NCBI GenBank assembly: GCA_024515975.1
Contig: JAMSKV010000006.1
Coordinates: forward strand, 145,383 to 209,382
Origin: Endosaccharibacter trunci
GTDB taxonomy: Bacteria > Pseudomonadota > Alphaproteobacteria > Acetobacterales > Acetobacteraceae
DNA: 64,000 nt
Reading direction: 5' to 3'
Shown here: piece after piece, positions 7,972 through 16,455 of the stretch
Layout: each line of letters opens with the position of its first letter
How positions within the stretch are numbered: position 1 is the first letter of the stretch
Program-made: the position numbers and the translations under genes
Notes under the pieces: model-generated
What the model was told of the DNA's origin: nothing
The model's input: the letters and a program-made list of their open reading frames with translations, nothing else
Database searches by the model: none

Positions 7972-10353
7972 TCAGATCGGCAGGGCGGCAGCCGCGTCTA
8001 GGGTGCGCACGGTGAAGAACGGCCCGGCGGTGCGGGTGCCGCTTCCCTCCAGACGGACCGTCATCTGGGTCTTTCCGTTTGTCAGAGCGGCGGGAATGGG
8101 CAGATCGACGTCGCTGGTCCGCGACTGGCCGCTATTGTCGGCTGGCTGCACGGACAGGACGTGGCCCTCGACGCGCACGGTGAAGCCGTCGTCGTGACCG
8201 GCCGACCATCCGGAGATCCGCAACAGCATCGGTCCCGGGCGGATCTTCAGCCGGAAGCTGATGAAACCGCCCGCGCGCAGATCCCGCCCGTTCCGGCCTC
8301 GATAAACCAGGGGATAGGACTTTTCCGCCGACACGGCGTGATCGTGTTCCGCCTGCATCTCGCCCAGGTGAAGGATGTCGACGGAGCGCGCCGCGAGTTC
8401 CTTGCGCTGGCGCTGCTCAGCCAGGAAACGGGTTTGTTCCGCCGCCCATTCTGTCTCCGAAAAACAGCGCAGATACACGGCGCTTCGCCGCTCGGCCTGG
8501 CCGTGGAACGGTGTGAAGCGCAGCATGCCTGGGCGTCCGGCGGCGGCGGTGATGAAGCTGAGCGGATCGTCCGGGGCCGGGTGCAGATCGGCGATCGGGT
8601 CGGCGGCGACCAGGGCCGGATCGACGCCATCATAGGGTTTGCCGTCGCCGGCGGGACCGAGATCGGCGCACAAGACGGCCGGGCCGCGCAGGACCGTGAT
8701 CAGATGCGGGTCATCGGGAGTCCTTTCGATCCGCAACGACATCGGCAGGATCAGCGAGATCCGGTCGCCGGCGTTCCAGACCCGGCGCAGGACAAGAAAG
8801 CCGTTCTTGCGCCGCGGTTCGGCCGGGACGCCATTCACAGCGAGGGTGAAGCGGTTCTCCGCCCAGCCGGGCAGGCGGAAACCGACGGCAAAGCGGCGCG
8901 GCGCGGGAAGATCGGCGAGCTGGAGGGAGACCGCGCCGTCATCGGGATAGCGCGTCTGCAGGCTCAGGCGCGCCTTCATTCGCGTCCAGCGCGCCTCGGC
9001 GGGAATGAAGAGGTTCACCAGCAGCGTATCGCCGCTTTCCCAGAAGATCGAATCGCCGTGCTTGGCATGGCTTTCCATGCCCGTGCCAACGCAGCACCAG
9101 AAATCGTTCTCCGGCGTGGACCATTCGCGCACGGCGCCGGACAGGAGCGGCGTCATGTAGGTGAACATGCCCGTGCGCGGGTTGTGCGCGGCCAGGACAT
9201 GGTTGAGATGGGCACGCTCATAGAAATCGAACAGCGCCGCATCCGGCCGGTTCGCGAAAAGCTGCCGCGTCAGCTTGAGCATGTTGTAGCTGTTGCAATG
9301 CTCGCAGGTCTGTTCGGTGATGTGCTGCGAGGGCGTATCCGCGGTGAAGAAATACTCGCGATCCGCGTTGCCGCCGATCACGAAGGAATGGTGTCTCGTC
9401 ACCCTCTCCCAGAAGAAGCGCGGCGCGATGCGGCGCGCCGGATCGTCGCTGAGCTCGGCGATGCGTTGCAGGCCGATCAGCTTGGGGATCTGCGTGTTGG
9501 CGTGGATGTTGGCGAGATCGTCCTGTTTCTCCGCCAACGGATCGAGCACCTTGCGGTCGTAGATGCGCGCGGCGAAGACGAGCCAGCTCCGGTCGCCGGT
9601 GCGGGCGGCGATCTCGGCCAGGCTCTCGTTCAGCCCACCATATTCGCAGGACAGAACGCGTTGAACCTGCGCATCGTCGAGCCTGTCGAACACGCCCCGC
9701 AGGAAGCCGGCCATGCCGACGGCGATCCCGAGCGCCTTCTGGTTGCCGCACAAGGCCTGTGCGTCCAGGAGCCCGGCCAGCGTCTTGTGGACGTTGTAGA
9801 GCGGCGACCAGGCGCCGTTGAGGTCGAAGCCGGTGGAGCGGATGTCGCCGGACGCGATCTCGCGAAAGATGACCTTGCCGTTCTCGATCGTGCCGTCCGA
9901 GGCGCGTCTGGTGAAGCCGCCGACATAGGAATCGCCCGACGCTGTCTGCACCCGCGCCAATTCGGACACGATCGTGTCGACGCGGATTCTGGCCTCGGCG
10001 TCTCCGGTTTGCGCGTGGAGCAGGGACAGGGCGGAGAGATAATGACCGAGCGTGTGCCCGGTGATGGTGTCGCTTTCCCAGCCGCCATAGCGAGGAGCCT
10101 TGGGCAGCAGGCCCGCTTGCGACAGGAACGGGCTGAGCAGGCGGTCCGGATCGAGGCTCAGCAGGTAGAGCCGGTTGCGGTCCACGGCATCGGCCCAACG
10201 CGAGGGCAGCAGGCGGACGTCATGCAGAGGCAAGGCGGTGGCGCGATCGAGTTCCGGGTCGGTCGCGGAGGCCGGCCCGGCGGCCAGGGCGATGCTGGCG
10301 CCAGACACGCCGGCGAGCAGGCCGCGCCGGGTCAGGCCGGGGAACGTGTTCAT
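7972..10353 (-). CDS. Exported GH127-family beta-L-arabinofuranosidase
   Basis: This is a 793-residue glycosidase of the DUF1680/GH127 family, whose characterised members release L-arabinose from beta-L-arabinofuranosyl chains on hydroxyproline. A twin-arginine signal (LTRRGLLAGVSGASIALAAG, residues 8-27) predicts export of the folded, metal-containing enzyme. The catalytic domain is an (alpha/alpha)6 barrel with GHTLGHYLSA near residue 99. The zinc-cysteine site is visible as E351-H-C353 and C420-C421 (FWCCVGTGMESH), matching Glu338, Cys340, Cys417 and Cys418 of Bifidobacterium HypBA1. A beta-sandwich C-terminus follows. The related GH146 family is an alternative. It is divergent from another exported glycosidase-like gene, with a GTATAC site between them. 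The araFGH importer would take up the released L-arabinose. Confidence 0.85.
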   Translation of the reverse strand: MNTFPGLTRRGLLAGVSGASIALAAGPASATDPELDRATALPLHDVRLLPSRWADAVDRNRLYLLSLDPDRLLSPFLSQAGLLPKAPRYGGWESDTITGHTLGHYLSALSLLHAQTGDAEARIRVDTIVSELARVQTASGDSYVGGFTRRASDGTIENGKVIFREIASGDIRSTGFDLNGAWSPLYNVHKTLAGLLDAQALCGNQKALGIAVGMAGFLRGVFDRLDDAQVQRVLSCEYGGLNESLAEIAARTGDRSWLVFAARIYDRKVLDPLAEKQDDLANIHANTQIPKLIGLQRIAELSDDPARRIAPRFFWERVTRHHSFVIGGNADREYFFTADTPSQHITEQTCEHCNSYNMLKLTRQLFANRPDAALFDFYERAHLNHVLAAHNPRTGMFTYMTPLLSGAVREWSTPENDFWCCVGTGMESHAKHGDSIFWESGDTLLVNLFIPAEARWTRMKARLSLQTRYPDDGAVSLQLADLPAPRRFAVGFRLPGWAENRFTLAVNGVPAEPRRKNGFLVLRRVWNAGDRISLILPMSLRIERTPDDPHLITVLRGPAVLCADLGPAGDGKPYDGVDPALVAADPIADLHPAPDDPLSFITAAAGRPGMLRFTPFHGQAERRSAVYLRCFSETEWAAEQTRFLAEQRQRKELAARSVDILHLGEMQAEHDHAVSAEKSYPLVYRGRNGRDLRAGGFISFRLKIRPGPMLLRISGWSAGHDDGFTVRVEGHVLSVQPADNSGQSRTSDVDLPIPAALTNGKTQMTVRLEGSGTRTAGPFFTVRTLDAAAALPI

Positions 10354-10430
10354 CCTGCTTTCCCCCCTGTCTCTTGCGGGTTGGCGCCAGGAAATAGCTT
10401 GGCACCATTTCCCGAACGCATACGACCGGA

Positions 10431-10446
10431 TAACGTATACGAATAC
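10431..10446. promoter_or_regulatory. GTATAC operator-like site between divergent glycosidase genes
   Basis: TAACGTATACGAATAC sits in the 146-base gap between the GH127 gene and the divergent exported protein gene. The core CGTATACGA matches eight or more positions of the 20498-20511 palindrome. One site in a divergent gap can serve both promoters. Confidence 0.45.
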
Positions 10447-10499
10447 AAGAGCCGCATATGGGGTCGGACGATGGATCGGATGCTGTCCGAGGGCGCGCG

Positions 10500-12881
10500 G
10501 TGAAGCGCCGCTCTCTGTTGCTGGGCGGCGCGCTGATGCCGATCGCCGCGGCGCGGCACGCTGGCGCCATGCCTGTTTCCCTGGGGGCGGGTGCAGTTCC
10601 GGGACCGGACAAGGAACGTTCGGCGCCGCTGCCGCCGCTGACCGGCCGGATCGCGCCGGCTGGCGTGCAGGGCTACGCCGTCGGGCCGGTCATCCGCCAT
10701 GATGGCGCGGAATGGCGCGTGCACGAGGACAGGGCGCGGCCGGATGGCGATCTGGTGCTGATCCGGGCGGACGGGGCCGGGCTGCGCCTCGGCAAGCGTC
10801 TGGAAAGCTACGAGCCGCTCGCCGCGCCGTTTCTGGGGCTCGATCCCGCGCATCTCGGCCAGAATGGGGCGGACCTGCTGGCGGACCGGCTCCTGGCCGG
10901 TGGCGGCGATCCCGATCCGGCGCAGGTGCGCGATGCGGCCCTCTCGCCGGCGACGCGGTTCGACCCGAATGCGGTCGGCGGCCGGATCGTCTGGAGCGTG
11001 TTCATCGGCACCAGGCAGGGCACGCAACCCATGCCGCTGTCGGCCACAGGCAGCACGCGCACCCTGCATGCCGACCAGATCATGCGCGTGCGCGGCGATC
11101 TGCACGCCCAGGCGGCGCTGCGTTCGGAGGGGCTGCTGGGCGGCGATCTGCCGATCGTGCTGCACCGGATTCCGGACGGCGAGGGCCGCGCCTGGGAGGT
11201 GATGTCGGTGGCGGATGTCGCGGCGCCGGCGGGAGCGGGCGTGCCAGCCGTCCAGAGGATCTGCCTGATCGAGAACGGCCTTGTCGTGCAGACGCATTAT
11301 CGCGGCACCTATCCGGCGTTCGGACCGTACCGGCCCGAGCTGACGGCGGATGCGTTCTTCGCGGTTCTGCTGGATGCGGTGGCGTATTGGCGTGCGAAGC
11401 TGGCAGACATGGCGCGCTGCCGCCTGCCAGAGCCGGTGTGGTCGGACATGGCGCGTCATGCCTTCGTCAAGGAGCTGATCACCAAGCCGGGCGGCGTTCA
11501 TCCCGCCTACGGCGCGGTGGATCGCGACTATGCCGGCTCGGAATATGACGGATTTCAGGACACGATCACCAGCACGCTGTTGGCGAATCTGCTCTGGGGC
11601 CGGTTCGAGCAGGCGAGCGCCATTCTCGACAATGCGCTGAGCGTGTTTACGGATGCGAACGGGTTGGCGGTGATGCGCGGGCAGGAGGTCGGCCAGACCG
11701 GGCTGATGCTGCATCTGGTGGCGCGTTTCGTGCTGATGACGGGCGATATCTCCGTGCCGCGTCGTCATCGCGACCGCATCCGGGCGATCGCCTCGGTGCT
11801 GACAACGCTGCATGATGCAGCCTTGCGGAAACCCGAACAAGATCCGGGGCACGGCTTGCTCTCGGGCTGGAGCGAGAGCGATTCCTGCCTGTTCCCCGAC
11901 CCTTCCGTGTGGTGGAAGCCCTATTACGGCAACAGCGCGCTGGCGGCGCGCGGCCTGCGCGATCTGTCGGCCTGCTGGGTGAGGATCGATCCGGACGGGG
12001 AAGCGGCGGCGCAAGACTGGGCGCGACGCTCGGAGGCGCTGTCGGTGTCGCTGGAGCGGAGCCTGCGCGGCGCGATCCGGCACGATCTGTCGCCGCCCTA
12101 CGTGCCGATCCTGCCCGGCGTCCGAGAGACCTTTCGCGAATCCCTGGCCAGGGCGACCCGCGCGCAGCCGAGCGAGCAGCAATGGCCGCACCGGGTCTAT
12201 TCCGAGCTGTTGCAGGCGGGCATTCTGTCGCGCGATCTGGAGCGGCTGACCATCGATTCCATGCGTGGGCATGGCGCGACCTCGATGGGCGTGGTGGCCA
12301 ATATCGGCGCGCCGGACCCGGGACCGCGCGACATGCTCGGCTTCATCTCCTACGGCTATGCCGAGGCGCTGCTGCGACAGGACCGGATTCCGGAGTATCT
12401 CCTGTTTCTCTACGCGCATCGCTTCCATTGCCACACGCCGGGAAGCTGGACGGCGGCCGAGGTGGCCGATCTGTCCGGTGGCTTGCCTCTGTTCTGCATT
12501 CCGGCGCAGATGACGATCCCGATCCTGCTGCGCTGGATGCTGTGCTACGAGGATCGCGACGCGGAGGTGCTGCATCTGTGCCGCGCAATTCCGGAAACAT
12601 GGTGGAACGACCCGGCGGGGATCGAGGCGCGCGACCTGCCGACGATCTGGGGGCGGGTCGGGTTTTCCGTAAGCCTCGATGCGACACGGCATGTCGTCAG
12701 GGTCGCAATCAATCCGCCAGCCTCGGCGGTGGAGCTGCGCCTGCATCTGCGCCTGCCGTCAGGATGGCGCATCGAGCCGAAGGCCGGGCTGGACCTGGTC
12801 TCGAACCACCAGGCGGTGTTGCGGATCCCTTCGGCCGGCACGCCTCTCTCGCTGAACGTCCCGCTCCAGCACGTGCCGTAA
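10500..12881 (+). CDS. Exported protein of unknown function, probable (alpha/alpha)6 glycosidase
   Basis: I do not recognise this family with certainty. I chose the GTG start at 10500 because it puts a short twin-arginine leader (KRRSLLLGGALMPIAAARHAGA) at the N-terminus, with GAGGG upstream; an ATG at 10458 would add 14 residues. The 793-residue protein has a beta-rich first third (to about 290), then a helical region with repeated aromatic/acidic motifs (SEYDGFQDTITSTLLAN, GLLSGWSESDSCL, WWKPYYGNSALAARGLRDLS, GHGATSMGVVANIG), and a short beta C-terminus. This layout is that of six-hairpin glycosidases such as GH63, GH78 and GH127-like proteins. It shares a promoter gap with the GH127 gene, so a role on the same glycan is likely, for example removing a terminal or oligo-arabinosyl group. 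Confidence 0.6.
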   Translation: MKRRSLLLGGALMPIAAARHAGAMPVSLGAGAVPGPDKERSAPLPPLTGRIAPAGVQGYAVGPVIRHDGAEWRVHEDRARPDGDLVLIRADGAGLRLGKRLESYEPLAAPFLGLDPAHLGQNGADLLADRLLAGGGDPDPAQVRDAALSPATRFDPNAVGGRIVWSVFIGTRQGTQPMPLSATGSTRTLHADQIMRVRGDLHAQAALRSEGLLGGDLPIVLHRIPDGEGRAWEVMSVADVAAPAGAGVPAVQRICLIENGLVVQTHYRGTYPAFGPYRPELTADAFFAVLLDAVAYWRAKLADMARCRLPEPVWSDMARHAFVKELITKPGGVHPAYGAVDRDYAGSEYDGFQDTITSTLLANLLWGRFEQASAILDNALSVFTDANGLAVMRGQEVGQTGLMLHLVARFVLMTGDISVPRRHRDRIRAIASVLTTLHDAALRKPEQDPGHGLLSGWSESDSCLFPDPSVWWKPYYGNSALAARGLRDLSACWVRIDPDGEAAAQDWARRSEALSVSLERSLRGAIRHDLSPPYVPILPGVRETFRESLARATRAQPSEQQWPHRVYSELLQAGILSRDLERLTIDSMRGHGATSMGVVANIGAPDPGPRDMLGFISYGYAEALLRQDRIPEYLLFLYAHRFHCHTPGSWTAAEVADLSGGLPLFCIPAQMTIPILLRWMLCYEDRDAEVLHLCRAIPETWWNDPAGIEARDLPTIWGRVGFSVSLDATRHVVRVAINPPASAVELRLHLRLPSGWRIEPKAGLDLVSNHQAVLRIPSAGTPLSLNVPLQHVP

Positions 12882-12891
12882 CCATCGGAGT

Positions 12892-12909
12892 CCAGAGGTG
12901 CGCCTCTGG
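12892..12909. terminator. Stem-loop between convergent genes
   Basis: CCAGAGG and CCTCTGG form a perfect seven-base stem with a four-base loop, 10 bases after the stop of the plus-strand exported protein and about 50 bases from the stop of the convergent DUF885 peptidase gene. Confidence 0.5.
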
Positions 12910-12958
12910 CGGGATCGGGCCGCGAAGCGGACCGATGGGCAGCGCCCCTCGCTCTTTT

Positions 12959-14830
12959 CTACTTTCCGCCGCCGGCGATCCATGTCTGCACCTGCTGCGA
13001 CAGGATCGAGAGCGGCATGGCGCCCTGCACCAGGATCACGTCGTGGAAGCGGCGCAGATCGAAATTCGGGCCGAGCCTGGTTTCCGCTTCGGCACGAAGG
13101 GCGGAGATCCGGAGCTGGCCGATCTTGTAGCCGAGCGCCTGTCCGGGCCAGGCGATGTAGCGATCGACCTCGTTCTGGATGTTCTTCTCCGCCAAAGCCG
13201 TGTTCTCGCGCAGGTAGGCGACGGCCTGATCGCGACTCCAGTTCTTCCAGTGTATGCCGACATCGATCACCAGACGGCAGGCGCGCCACATCTCCATGGA
13301 AAGCATGCCGAAGCGCTGATACGGGGTTTCGTAGAGGCCGAACTCGCGCACGAGCTGTTCGCAATACACCGCCCAGCCCTCGACATAGGCGGTGATGTCG
13401 GATTGCTGGCGGAAGTTGGGCAGATCGGTGAGTTCCTGCGCCAGGGCGATCTGGAGGTAATGGCCGGGTGCGCCTTCATGCGCGACCAGGGAGGGCAGTT
13501 CATAGAGCGGGCGCTGGTCGAGATGCGAGGTGTTGATGAGCAGCTCCGCGGCGATCCCTTGCCTGGGGTCGCCCGGCTGGGCGCGGCCGGACGTGTAGCC
13601 CTCCTCGATCTCGCGCGGCACTTCCACCACGCCGTAGGTGAGACGCGGCAGGGTGCGGAAGAAATGCGGCAACTGCCCGTCCACCCGCTTGGCCAGACGG
13701 CTGGCCTTTTCCATCAACGCCTCGCGCGTGGTGACGTAGAACTGCTTGTCCGTGCGCAGGAAATGCAGGAAGGCCGGGAAATCGCCCTTGAAGCCGCTGG
13801 CGGCGATCTCGGCCAGCATCGCGGCATGGATGCGCCGCACCTCGCTCTGGCCGAGATCGAACACCTGATCCGGTGTCATGTCGGTGGTGGTCTGATCACG
13901 CACGCGATAGCTGTAATAGGCCCGGCCATCCGGCAGGGAGGAAACGCCGAGCGTGGTGCGCGCGGCGGGAATGTAGGTGTCGCGGAAAAAGACCGCGAGG
14001 GTGCGCTGTGCCGGCTGCACGGCGTCGCGGATCGCCGCGACCGCCTCCGCGCGCAAGGCGGTGCGCGTGGCGGCGGGAATGGTGGCCGGCATGGCGCCGA
14101 TCGGCGCCAGGAGCGGGCTGTTCTCCGCCTTGGTGGCGAGCTGCGTGTTCACCGTCGCCGCCGCCTTCTCGGCCACCAAGCGCGGCTGGGTGAATCTGTC
14201 GGCGATGCCGCGTCGCATGTTGGCGATCTCGCGATCGTAATAGGACGGAACGGCGCGAAGGCGGGCGATCCAGTCGCGCGCTTCCGCCTCGTCGTGGATC
14301 ACGGTGCTTTCCGCGGCATAGCCCGGCACCAGGAAGAACCCGTCATCGGCGCTGAAGGGGATGCGGTTCTCGTCGAAGGCGAAACCATCGACCTCCTGTC
14401 CGAGACGCCATTGCAGCAGCGCGCGGTTCAGTTTTTCCTCCGGCGACAGACCCGCTTCGCCGATGGCGTCCAGACGACGCTTGCAGGCGCGGAGCGCGTC
14501 TTCCTGCGTCTTCGTCGCGGCGGGGGAATTGTCCGGCCAGCGGCGGCGGGCGGCGGCGTCGCCGCGCTGTCCGGCGTCGATCGGATCGCCTGCGAGTTCG
14601 ATGCGGTCGTATTCGGCGATCACGGCAGCGAGGCGTTGCGACGGCGTGCCGGACTCCGGCGCGGCGGCGGGAGCGGCCTTGGTGTCCTGCGCCTGGGCCT
14701 TGGCGTTGAGCACGAGTCCGGCGACCGAGCTGGCCAGCAGCACGGCAGCCTTGCGCCGGCCGAACCGGACCGTGTCCGGGCGTCCGAAAACCGAGAGGCC
14801 ACAGCAGCCGTCTTCGCAAACATGGGTCAT
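12959..14830 (-). CDS. Exported DUF885-family metallopeptidase
   Basis: This 623-residue protein belongs to the DUF885 family of predicted zinc peptidases, usually secreted or periplasmic oligopeptidases or carboxypeptidases. The zinc-binding signature appears as HEGAPGH (about residues 450-456, a variant of HExxH) with a later glutamate in AYVEGWAVYCE as the probable third ligand. The signal is odd: about 22 residues with three cysteines precede FGRRKAAVLLASSVAGLVLNAKAQA. It is the last gene of a minus-strand operon, 23 bases after the GH35-like gene. In context it would trim peptides from a glycoprotein outside the cytoplasm before uptake. Confidence 0.8.
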   Translation of the reverse strand: MTHVCEDGCCGLSVFGRPDTVRFGRRKAAVLLASSVAGLVLNAKAQAQDTKAAPAAAPESGTPSQRLAAVIAEYDRIELAGDPIDAGQRGDAAARRRWPDNSPAATKTQEDALRACKRRLDAIGEAGLSPEEKLNRALLQWRLGQEVDGFAFDENRIPFSADDGFFLVPGYAAESTVIHDEAEARDWIARLRAVPSYYDREIANMRRGIADRFTQPRLVAEKAAATVNTQLATKAENSPLLAPIGAMPATIPAATRTALRAEAVAAIRDAVQPAQRTLAVFFRDTYIPAARTTLGVSSLPDGRAYYSYRVRDQTTTDMTPDQVFDLGQSEVRRIHAAMLAEIAASGFKGDFPAFLHFLRTDKQFYVTTREALMEKASRLAKRVDGQLPHFFRTLPRLTYGVVEVPREIEEGYTSGRAQPGDPRQGIAAELLINTSHLDQRPLYELPSLVAHEGAPGHYLQIALAQELTDLPNFRQQSDITAYVEGWAVYCEQLVREFGLYETPYQRFGMLSMEMWRACRLVIDVGIHWKNWSRDQAVAYLRENTALAEKNIQNEVDRYIAWPGQALGYKIGQLRISALRAEAETRLGPNFDLRRFHDVILVQGAMPLSILSQQVQTWIAGGGK

Positions 14831-14853
14831 GTCGTGTCCTGTCGGATGTCGTA

Positions 14854-16455
14854 TCAGGGGCCGAGCGTCACGCGGACGGCTTCGCCCTGCGGATCGAGCG
14901 AGATGCCGTAATCGGTTTCGTCGCCATTGAGGATGCGGTCCGTGCTCCAGCCGGAGTCCGTCAGGTGTCCCTCCTCGACGCGCAGGACCTCATGCGGTCC
15001 GGCGGCATCGTCCTTCGGCTGCAGCTCGATCCGCGCCGACATGCCGGCGATCAGCAGATGCGTGGCGTCGATCGGCACCACCAGAGCGCGGCCGGGTGCC
15101 AGCGCGTCGAGCGGCGCCGTGGTCGGGCTCGGCTTGCCCCATTCCGCGCCGAACGAGGCGGTGATGCGCCAGTCGCCGATCTCGGTCTGCGGATCCGGGG
15201 CGCCGGGATCCTCGATCAGCGCCGAAATCCGATGCTGCCTGGCCGCATCGGCGAGAAAGGCAGCCATCGGCCCGAGCAGCCGGTTGTTGCGGCCATGCGC
15301 GACCAGGGCCGGGGTCAGGTCCGGGTCGCCGGGCTGATGGTCGATGCCGAACTGCGACGCGCCGATGCCGCCGCGCGCCAGCGTGTCGAACACCCAGCGC
15401 GCGGTGGCGGGGGTGATGCCGCTTTCGGACACGAAGGGCACGTTGTCCGGCCGGTCGTAGGGCAAAACGCCCTTGCGGAATTCAGCGAGCGAGTTGGTGT
15501 AGACGTCCGTGCCGAGAACGCCGATCGCCGGCGTCATCGCCTTCCAGATCGGCAGGACCGTCCACACGCCGCCGCCGCTCGGATAATCCGTTCCCGGCTG
15601 GGTCAGCCCGCGATAGCGCAGCCAGACATTGGCGTAGAGCGGCAGCGGATCGGCCGCGTGCCCGGCTTGTGCCACCGCATTGACGTAGCGCGACACCGAC
15701 CATGCGGCGAAGCATTCGTCCGCACGCGCGCCGAAGGCGTCTCGCCAGTTCGGATGGCCGCCTTTCGGGTCGACCCGCATCGCCCGCAGCACGGCATCCG
15801 GGACCGGCGACGCGAAGGCGGCGTTCGCGGCCTCGGTATGGTCGCGCACGGTGCCGAACTGTCCGCTCTCGTTCTCCACCTGCACCAGGATCACGGTGTG
15901 CTGGGCGGCGTCGATCGCGCGCAGATGCCGCATCAGCGCGCCGAACGCGGCCTCGTCACGGGCCAGGGTTTCCGCGCCGAACGGCGACAATCCGTTGGCG
16001 GTCTCGTTGCCGTCCGCGTCGCGCAGGCGCGGGTAGTGCTGCCGGTCCTGCTTGATCCAGTCCGGCACGTAGCCCATGGCGCCATTCTTCCAGGTGCCGA
16101 ACCAGAGCAGCGCCAGACGTTTGCGATGCGCACGTGCCTGATGCACCAGCATGTCGGTTTCGGTGAAATCGAATCGTCCCGGTTGCGGCTCCAGAGTCTG
16201 CCAGTAGACCGGCGCTTCCAGCGTGTTGAGCGCCATCGCATCCGCCGCCGCCCAGACGGCGCCCATCCGGTCGGGCCAGGCGGAGGAATTATGCGGCTGA
16301 CCGGCCAGAACCAGGAACGGCTTGCCGTCCACGCGCAGGCTCATGCGCCCGTGCCCGTCATCCACGAAGGCAGGCGCCGGGGGCGGAGGGGTCGCCGCGC
16401 GGGCGGCGCCGGACAGGCCCAGCAGCGTTGCTGTCGCCAGCAGCAGGTTTCGCAT
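14854..16455 (-). CDS. Exported GH35-like beta-galactosidase (DUF5597-type)
   Basis: This 533-residue enzyme has a cleavable signal (residues 1-20, ending GAARA) and a TIM barrel related to GH35 beta-galactosidases, followed by a DUF5597-like beta domain. The proton donor motif is visible as VQVENESG (acid/base E196) and the nucleophile as FVSESG (E344). Members hydrolyse beta-linked galactose, and some act on xyloglucan or arabinogalactan side chains. The start at 16455 overlaps the stop of the M24 peptidase gene (TGATG), so the two are co-translated. Galactose is the main backbone sugar of arabinogalactan proteins, which fits the arabinofuranosidase and hydroxyproline genes. The exact linkage cannot be read from sequence. 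Confidence 0.82.
   Translation of the reverse strand: MRNLLLATATLLGLSGAARAATPPPPAPAFVDDGHGRMSLRVDGKPFLVLAGQPHNSSAWPDRMGAVWAAADAMALNTLEAPVYWQTLEPQPGRFDFTETDMLVHQARAHRKRLALLWFGTWKNGAMGYVPDWIKQDRQHYPRLRDADGNETANGLSPFGAETLARDEAAFGALMRHLRAIDAAQHTVILVQVENESGQFGTVRDHTEAANAAFASPVPDAVLRAMRVDPKGGHPNWRDAFGARADECFAAWSVSRYVNAVAQAGHAADPLPLYANVWLRYRGLTQPGTDYPSGGGVWTVLPIWKAMTPAIGVLGTDVYTNSLAEFRKGVLPYDRPDNVPFVSESGITPATARWVFDTLARGGIGASQFGIDHQPGDPDLTPALVAHGRNNRLLGPMAAFLADAARQHRISALIEDPGAPDPQTEIGDWRITASFGAEWGKPSPTTAPLDALAPGRALVVPIDATHLLIAGMSARIELQPKDDAAGPHEVLRVEEGHLTDSGWSTDRILNGDETDYGISLDPQGEAVRVTLGP

Noticed and set aside
8161..12746. Long open frames antisense to the GH127 gene and its divergent neighbour
   Set aside because: The coding strands carry Tat signals and catalytic motifs; the antisense frames show no family motif and are low in hydrophobic order.
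11909..14911. A 1000-codon frame running through two genes on the plus strand
   Set aside because: It is out of frame with the exported protein and antisense to the DUF885 peptidase, with no recognisable motif.
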